Shown here piece after piece: positions 63,501 to 64,000 of a stretch of 64,000 nt of DNA. Origin of the DNA: a virus. Within the stretch, counting starts at the first letter, position 1; each line of letters begins with the position of its first letter. The notes under the pieces were generated by a model. That model saw only the letters and a program-made list of their open reading frames with translations, did no database searches and had not been told where the DNA came from. The stretch is from positions 1 to 64,000 of IMG/VR virus record IMGVR_UViG_3300032293_001294; one strand, 5' to 3'. The translations under genes and the position numbers were made by a program.

Positions 63501-64000
63501 GATTCTTGAAACTCTAGTTTCAAATGTTTCTTTTATAGATATACCTACGTCAAAAATAACTTTATTACTTTGTTGTACACCAATAAAGAATTGATCTACA
63601 TCTGTAACACTTTCATTAAAGTAATGTGTTGTCTTTTTCTTTGTAATAGGATCTTCAACAATAATACTTAAGGTCAAACCGTTGTAAAAACTAACTAGGT
63701 TAATTGCTTTATCTTTTAAAATAGCAACCGCTTGTTTGTGTTTTTCAGCATCAAAACCACCAACAAGATCAGCAGGTCCTTTTTTACCAGCACTTATATT
63801 AGCAAGCAAGGTGCTTAATTCTTTTTCTTTAATAGCTAACTCGTCGTTTGTTTTATTAAGTTCGTCTCCGATATTGTTTTTTGTTGTAGTTAAAATCGTG
63901 ATGTCTTTAATTAACTTATCTTTAGCTTCTTTTTCAGCAGTACTATTTAATACGTTTGTTTTAATATCAATTTCTTTTTGTTTTTCAGCTTGTTGTTGTA
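42594..64000 (-). CDS. Giant virion RNA polymerase/polyvalent protein (5' end beyond the window)
   Basis: The frame is open from the stop at 42594 to the right edge without a start that can be trusted (7,135 codons in the window, over 800 kDa). Visible parts: long charged helices; a DEDDh exonuclease (DIET near 54270, HNGNKFD near 53890, HKIILDA near 53360); RNA polymerase barrels, GFKGTIYPI with a nearby Lys (50521-50578) and GADTDGDAFG (48915-48950); a SLOG-type Rossmann domain (GNAPGSDSL to GIGSR, about 47680-48170); and a C-terminal polyvalent-protein-like region (AAFIARNIFDS near 44260, DIPFLSFPVRSIN near 43300) with a basic tail. The barrels identify a crAss/YonO-type polymerase, probably packaged and ejected with the DNA for early transcription. 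About 25-28% GC. Confidence 0.85.
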   Translation of the reverse strand, partial: QQQAEKQKEIDIKTNVLNSTAEKEAKDKLIKDITILTTTKNNIGDELNKTNDELAIKEKELSTLLANISAGKKGPADLVGGFDAEKHKQAVAILKDKAINLVSFYNGLTLSIIVEDPITKKKTTHYFNESVTDVDQFFIGVQQSNKVIFDVGISIKETFETRVSRILNNYFKNTKDIYDDLLHINQPLFNVDPEAWLKLETEDKYKLIVEFIATSDIDLKDKTFLLSGDKVREVAKQIDIAYRFSGGSKTRFIYTNKLDLKDLYRYAIQENIKQVSGNNPLSKSLEAVAQKIKEFDDIYKNETKNITDEKELNKFLSLNLQDNFEKLFKGSPVYKYVKSYIYDNFNTDATSLSIFKKSALTKQLPKEIKNIDIEKSLKNINIPNNIIDNQLKSEVTKAFLTDFDLDEIRKFSQGKDLLALETLRDDEIEELSKQFDAMKNDAAEERLDELKYKDAAKAVFNNVKNDSSKFTDKTVVNSVLGPGSDDIYSPLLVTNQLKENVLDLVTSKSLDATVEKIKVIDDILNEPNYVIENNKYTASLKMRQLSLEKGKSSISFINFLNSKNRSDLEYKEKVMIFSYELAELLKEYGDIISVKNIKITMSADEIAKIIYDEYLTKQKIDVDISIKDNKFAKENFTDLFKNYLVSAAKTVLVRTGTEDVTNKSARAYLKDLINEYNKNESNKDTLLEIFDNANNILNNQVSRSKESIPFISTLKRLINNLREEEQNIVASISPKIAETNPSTTKLAYLQDASIRGIEEDFLKKPEDRDHLIFKVLDTIQKNLTEDYADKYLIEDFKNFTDLKVVENQGKNNSVIFTLKQNEKETNVSLFDLIFVHSISYNDYIDLLNNVVSEMAKTYDAKKLGDLAEIRALAIAEYTRIVQTWDTVLSYNTLAIDKELFLSQKDATPELYKIFSDPVINSARKLLTLTNSIYTVDNKNNIPFETFLNVNYATKYRKKIEDTYKEALDLISAGSKPNDFIVFKDDNNNDLFKINVNNVNGQLRSLETLNLLALIELSKGIDPNIKASDAKLIIRNIFFKDVKDVKGLAQTTRLKGYKELEEKAKAELELYKNDVTNIKRNNYKFVLSAFENRVEVYKKLQEQYKNINERLGVNPQTDAGFEELYKDLIKNDDGVTAESYFNNIINTDADNYVLAVNNKNETGLVRRAEVKTIQNAGEGIPSLNNLLINYVYGNNSTAVRNKVINRLKVNQSFDVIYKSLWEQELKTRVENMRNTMTGEELIKNKVPLNDKDFNQYVVDYKENIVPIITDNGRAIVIVPDNKWSLKTMEEDRATFKQLMNGNKDTYDVFEVYILSESKYKEIENIKNNKKDYADIDLYKVDDTVKFLPRFINVQSSINRTIGSVVKGWLNDLNLITKLGNPSSLVKNLNTFYKNLYSNDNLKGFVPIYKFYNEGIDLYNTEQFKETEKEALFNIVFFEFFEGFDYSGLEIEYIGSTFLNGKYLTKEYNINNLEKDVNPMTVADLKDKNVWDKIVKSLEAVKSRYENNINIKDLSYYNIMDEKHLNKLERFYNIVNDLLTHVESTQNKAYTELVPIIKEHIENAQPKIVTISNVRNQLTAHELLSKPLTEKLSDAFGNMFDVKKRNTVLDTFEINAKKHLEKQQYYLDNLQTVIQEGVKNHKKIKDKVKNKSISIAKMVSLKNVFNDFQTQKINAQELYEKLKEYVGVEPSVRKIFKTIAQRIFKNNPNGYKNADRITDHLIYAYVIKSYLVSIRQYMERYPGDRFDIQAYLNYYDVLNRLVSNGQQIGVDKLTGYNLNLYKQALSLKKEVESTPNKSQKYKFNKKHLKFISNKTDFLTYTKFKDAGEVVDLVNNRQNIVDNIEDITIDTYIVDYIKGEFGYDLDDKEKINLIQAAGSVLDSANNYLYSSKDEKIYTPKTPLVFSETNKLELIKEELRNKGFTKSQIDTVIEIGSKGFGETIISPVDIEEFKKVFEDKDLQKKDFYRDQIKEAAKADKPKLEKKLSYRRIFEINRINLLENSEEFFNYFRKVIRPNNSDFKKAINNWSVFGLDQDEVITLIQKDGYNDIEHFINTHANIKTKETTEDFYKASLLMLFINYQKEKFIREKLKTDGKAEISNDDIKKAFELESIKAKSNNIKLQTISINDLLGYGSSLKTGVKFQLNKGFENIRYIRSTNSFLNDRLGNIILDEENLKTFDEYDSSYKGIYFKDNNVETLVRRHQRNAYKHLYRDYEAGFVGEKTYELMQLTKDAIADISAEHNSPSWQVASGKVVYNDLRKSWHDLFKELKPDYKDKEFIKPSEIDTALKSLSVSKASVNFFINTYNKLIFDAKTNYLKNHGKDLDVSGKVKTDEVLIKEFDDVIKNAIDQIKLFSEKNQSFIIFNDNNIKAILGFIYTARYSNSEKLTMDLSSFIDKQIKNDVKYKQYRYKQVDTKIERIIESNENDLTKAEAIAKLQGKTFNELTKEKQNTILQNVYLMNFIKGSKDFFGKDRWFDTYKAAVGPKRTMQSFTTLEEKKEEVLKLELDLLNKKLLNTKNENVNILNKTLGENTQQELFGKYTNSIPLLTQNTMDLILDTNKELDTVEQSISVEQKAFNKEKLELINNMFIVYPGLKQLFDEQYFKSIEEEKLKINNDVIELNKKTSQRIKDEYKAYLESIATIKEIESSNVYQITRISKGKNIASNFAMFKDAYAAYKVPGTDKFITTLEDLKAVYDMSKQTNLEERLKKARDIAENTFKKFKGKERSNYTNYFNSISLFNKRLDREELNRLRLEFNDLENVENMLPALLKSSEEYNKLIKTNVVSNAKSIAIDDSTLSKIDKYHSKAIEKNKALLRGFGIQIRDYVYRIDSNYKEDKKLTLKDYINILDSYAITSITSLDNKLVDNIPSYKALISLSDKNAEKQILLSVLLDYKVQELATTKGGKITETEYRSLESFINTTIGRKTNQDILNYIEDEASSGKNVDVFKHGFGSNDVEVDLSVFKNPEHLSYATTLKNNINNKLKNKYNKVLSKTVVDIKDILNKSVSLMNRLSIDESIKSSIIFSVDPKERVKKVEDRINLNVSNTKALYSNLNKKVFDNTIDTSNVSLSELVSFVVENNETTKIVELNNKKQDINNKLKDANEYLNLINRYKSNLGVIKTVEDTLPIKQEDVLKAEKASETSYKSELEFVGKKLSNLELFKQYYKDQLKDTKNNQEVLEKVAEIITSKTKGYTKESLINKVNTEGEFALHDSLVDIMPTALNYIHQKNVLKEKGLTDEFAVIDIETYKQNGQEFPYQMSMLYIDKNGELQIHNAYINSSLFYNAINEDGSYTKEIEEFYRFQKNEVWKKQWENDGLILNDEQLELKAREKLNKLIETVSTKQNNDNFIRAFIQIIGVENNFKIVAHNGNKFDFGIIQNFISQVGKKLVVNEYYRSIKEDNSINNVLKNIDPKLNDIERNKEYKKQLELIISRLENKILANKNSLEAKPQELDAVGELIEQAIRAKWKLELNEFTKEALYDTDYIFNDELKKKLLDFNDGELGNVSNELEKYVINRDPKIKEKVINTLAIKFLNSYSTDQQTVQIHKIILDAVTKFVENAPNTFDRLIVGGPNNLVTFNKDDANTTLKKEITKHVYATYGKDLELKDIEIDYGKKLKTIELAKAAKNDLIAMLEKGKTKDEIIQATKERKAEKVKRINELKSEIETLLNGDPSNDTQVISQVGLTKERNVILEEMLSAARKIAEDNSTSLSSIKIALNNPKVVLNNVIGLSNLGVMENRIDQTNKKLNDLISNLNNLLGFIRQEKDLSKQESLMLKVFDESVIDVIKDPTKQKSAIAALQNQIDLIFKGRTSIDDEAVRDILNKELTVLKNQQKSDLDIYLKELENNFKIVNDNLVKYKALGLGKNIEIFEYKYNKEQSYWYYLDSNKQEIKVNLQDINKYLLSLTNDSNNKNFFDRNQTTLFRLFKNINDIRSIENFSKYTLDDLYDSRTFFYDKDIFVSIINQKLESLQNSINFLTNYKANDIGKINENVLSVYYTNILKEVGVQETNVDNAMERTITEIIKGVPSSDRMSLEQYQTLASTRIDKKEIDKSPRKKNLNIEIEYEEPRKGDDISVLRQVPNRIFSRPFGPITKYFVYDEVYNRINTATFDNINKTLKLELKYVYTTKDNEYMNRPDEKLMTKVFKLDDEGNLDSQAIDTLKNMQSQFYFQPKGGKPEYVLGPDNIPKEYLIPDINEKGEVIDSSKNAIDILLNYLIKNEGEVFPYEQFGASDRYLKITNISKIIRKAVINQINLLNDKGIKNINLKEVYNGIYNRITSKYNALERGSLVNQISDEYSYDYNLEHIDHKWLDENNISLELNSEASTAVVYKLKPRLPFNFPFAMNDNPIRTQLHAKHLMATYTTIGLLNRMYKEIPDKVAPGKKLMETFINKNPLSPDLRNKFIRKFGNKYSQLFMPNVMSAEMYQNYKADAELHQFGTVLPIVMVNDPRVGLDTIGVDADFLKEFGYELSAKIWLGTHHGFKGTIYPIQDLHKTYGAFFLSNAESVTKRGTSGMYVEMLYNYITSYLNNETYQDGKAVVPSRIKEVFDIPEIKEYLNATFKKNINEDGILINKYYKTQDELEGLSNLLFKYKDQIKSLTSFYDAKGNARFDLNDIYQWVLIDDVKNNPDIDKLPPIKVPIVIAKSRLQNKPLTYQDINTAKLDAYKLLERRYATINLKTGSFVRGNVYVMADHENNPQAQYTESNTKTIGKFVFNILDDNSNVDTGQTIGPAALQLILNKIGLNDFNRVFAFDQTNAKNLARPRILGFSDYILNTLNVTKDNITKKKEQGLIDNLEKLYADKLIHNLIYTNGIKYVRLLSMLNNSVDPAMKKYYESEIDILVKNTDANIPDKLYSGKESAFYKASFKTLSGIRAQFALDRTLDVGEIVIPASGWSVLQNRNKEQKNIIGVEELTDSEKINYYVEHLLTLTDSKDREDFLNSRGLLEADNKKLWDAVGPVINYKEKLKKLLRTNYKFYQTYAYLLSSRSPQQDYNAVPVYKVIGFSKSAATYVNGFGYPMMGADTDGDAFGMAIVGLDAIEGKDAPLRPLLATDYNYYTLDEKQIKDQGKVVNLVSYLEKSDTEFFGSLENDIPDYTISPKDSIEKLVQSIMPGFVDYNIVHDLKYPQRITYKFERNIVGKYAIPKVIRSNQEYLTIERYDFIQEANLLNQLMDYFETNRKEIKSLDQEKNNPNFASLLKTFVNAHIKLKNKGENFGGVITSLKDYENQDLLLKYYNNNKDFIDKLYSIEDLIKNKKVIYGKVKPENDIKKVDVKVKGQPFVQLSSGNAPGSDSLFQKFARENNIKTNVYVARDVDKPKDQPNFVLSMSVNDMSDVEVKTAEKAVVKAAALLNKNVPTNPITKLLQIRNHFIINDADTIVAAGYLKNDGTVDGGTGWGVAMSQELGKPVYVFDPKQNQWFVSTGKLTWSKINNAPLLQGKIAGIGSRFSSLEDVKYLPLIEKTIGDLFKTKEKVETKIVKQVPNIEIPDTLIKIYSKVLDKEERDILNNKELIGTTEYSKVYEYLVNILSYYETHITTTERVRAGKTTIPGVGSERKSQFSSSHLSTYKTINKLKYGYFWEQIGAIDTDGAITFDSLLQALALKSNSLSKNEYDSWVNESNQEYQKLLQNEENTREVEGEVVLKDAVQENFDSKYKFYNYFINAYWFSDVLRSRIATNFEKEFYDIYKDDINEIIDDILIVKNKVKTGAEELKKLKDFYLKALSLVDTDKTLEVQEVKDWLKSTSKQNDPVIEEYLSIFNSKDLSDLTKKKLNLNFIKEIAMRYFVDVNVMKNYLSSKSEVLPETLLNEYFNQQIIERLAQNRMSFLIQEPIDLPKHYGQEVKAADASKRILDKTKKLIEKSARRKVIIGSNDNDSLFGMAINLDREMNERFDNTLKRTSKSEVNKKWFEENPGRQVLISDSYTKVADAKSDLDKVIKQKAKVFLFNMFVPDTLIVELINNVKELNKGLDNPKNLKLKDLEKAIQFFDTHDIPFYKLVDFVDYIDSVTAVVRRNYIGEEKFTTSKDNVINNIVNIKIFNFRYADADFQKTFNSKYENEEKIIFNFFSNINNFEEGYYRTDEFGNKKLLTREDFPTKDEINKSVDENNLQLKLAINDDPTMEHLQAPIEEISREAMNKVSEELQDNLNYATFNGAVKQYKDLINSFRTQIEVLLETKKEYEATIKKINSDTKNRKYKTDAETIIESKEIKSKLEETLTRNNISRLSELNNKATNNKLKSDKIQELISLFQDEIKEIEESIDPLDNYVKLLEQSKSPVETIKEEITQLNTKEADIRSKLLKKAVVDNIGGLILLLRTPDDDGLGGQGMGDTTVKKPKVLTEQDLKAYKERSLLSMYNRITLLKNMVDNSSSNNRIRSLKNAYELYTTKQQQFKLVQIRHADPDEGRFKLVTERIRKYDPRYDDVLFPTNKKKDLNIIEKVGQKFGLIDNSIYNDLLFKDTVVNGKKISALENLEAWQRAGGKVVFDNKVYNRIDPKLILATNKNINFTLKEVIVDNFEDFQEIYDQNLKGDIIGFVDLNDWMDTMNDVYSPYQLPNKVDKFFFSLQIMSKNLSKLNAAFIARNIFDSVNQMFSNSIIIPKLIESNRYVNSTLNSLELMKLYEKYSDELSISIINIGLHYEDVLKASKLPVKDSNVINNKLDLIKEFLLNYIKISDTLKNNNRHIETRRKVAINLFRKLKEANADNIDKYLDLLKQSVIFASKTEFGEYIEMYDNRIINNTWVAGLRTDAKNNQGQIVRHKTIAEKVDEYEFKKPLLKQLSAFMNTEALSDYLRKDRFELLPKFFEQYRGYKDSYKSNMTYKQIVKQLDKVKGGWLNKFNPVAWYTDSNTKIENAARITNFFYNLMLYNKTFDQATIDSLNHWFNYGMRSPLETRLLADIPFLSFPVRSINNWIDRLMSPKYWRFLSDFIDGWYAQYRDEETKEYDDFTKYQIRQGWIPFAKDWGLRIGNGAFDVMNLIYNTDIELTRRASPLLRGIQSLFKDGDALKGFAQLAVVGFGTRFVNTATGLSDMVLGTNLREDIARNDPSLARILDTRQATLFRTISGIGYDISQFKKYTPRRYRYGRNGRWAKYENIYKDWFTKYGKMRRPTTNPYRLVKNIQWRQYVRYRQSQATILK

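Noticed and set aside
63807-63809. TTG as the start of the giant gene
   Set aside because: The frame stays open for 63 more codons to the right edge and continues with charged helical protein sequence.

Overview
The window looks like part of the genome of a large, strictly lytic-type tailed phage with a podovirus-style tail. It is AT-rich, uses the standard bacterial code (TGA and TAG both occur as stops), has almost no spacing between genes, and carries strong GGAGG-type ribosome binding sites. Promoters of the TTGACA / TGnTATAAT type suggest a Bacillota-like host, not a Bacteroidota one. The gene layout (two opposed halves, replication on one strand, structural and transcription genes on the other) and one enormous gene containing a two-barrel RNA polymerase recall crAss-like phages. 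That placement is an inference.

Layout. Positions 1-26.3 kb, minus strand: from right to left, two small genes, a hypothetical gene, an SF3 helicase, a run of small genes including a MazG-like pyrophosphatase and a VRR-NUC nuclease, a likely small terminase, large terminase, portal, a block of small head genes, a scaffold-like protein, a tail adaptor with surface-type domains, a 1495-residue tail protein, an Ala/Gln-rich virion protein, membrane proteins and tail-fibre genes that run off the left edge. No major capsid protein is recognisable here. Positions 26.3-27.75 kb: a divergent intergenic region with 9-bp iteron-like repeats, AT-rich tracts, C-rich tracts, two hairpin-rich stretches and one compositionally foreign small gene. 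This is the best origin and early-control candidate. Positions 27.7-42.3 kb, plus strand: small early genes, a DprA-like protein, a MoxR ATPase with a metallopeptidase/VWA partner, CHC2-TOPRIM primase, an SSB-like protein, SNF2-type helicase, family A DNA polymerase, RecB-type nuclease and a Sak4-like ATPase. Positions 42.34-42.59 kb: a convergent intergenic region packed with RNA structure, including an 85-nt element with the acceptor stem, T-arm and CCA end of a tmRNA. Positions 42.6-64 kb, minus strand: one open frame of more than 7,100 codons, still open at the right edge. It holds a DEDDh exonuclease, both RNA polymerase double-psi barrels and a SLOG domain, and is presumably a virion protein delivered with the DNA.

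How it fits together: the giant polymerase would enter with the genome and transcribe early genes. The plus-strand operon copies the DNA together with the SF3 helicase. The minus-strand operon, subdivided by at least five short-leader extended -10 promoters and two hairpin terminators, builds and fills the particle. The most unusual items are the tmRNA-like RNA at 42386-42470 inside a perfect 15-bp inverted repeat, the composite giant protein, and the tandem hairpin leader at 27511-27711.
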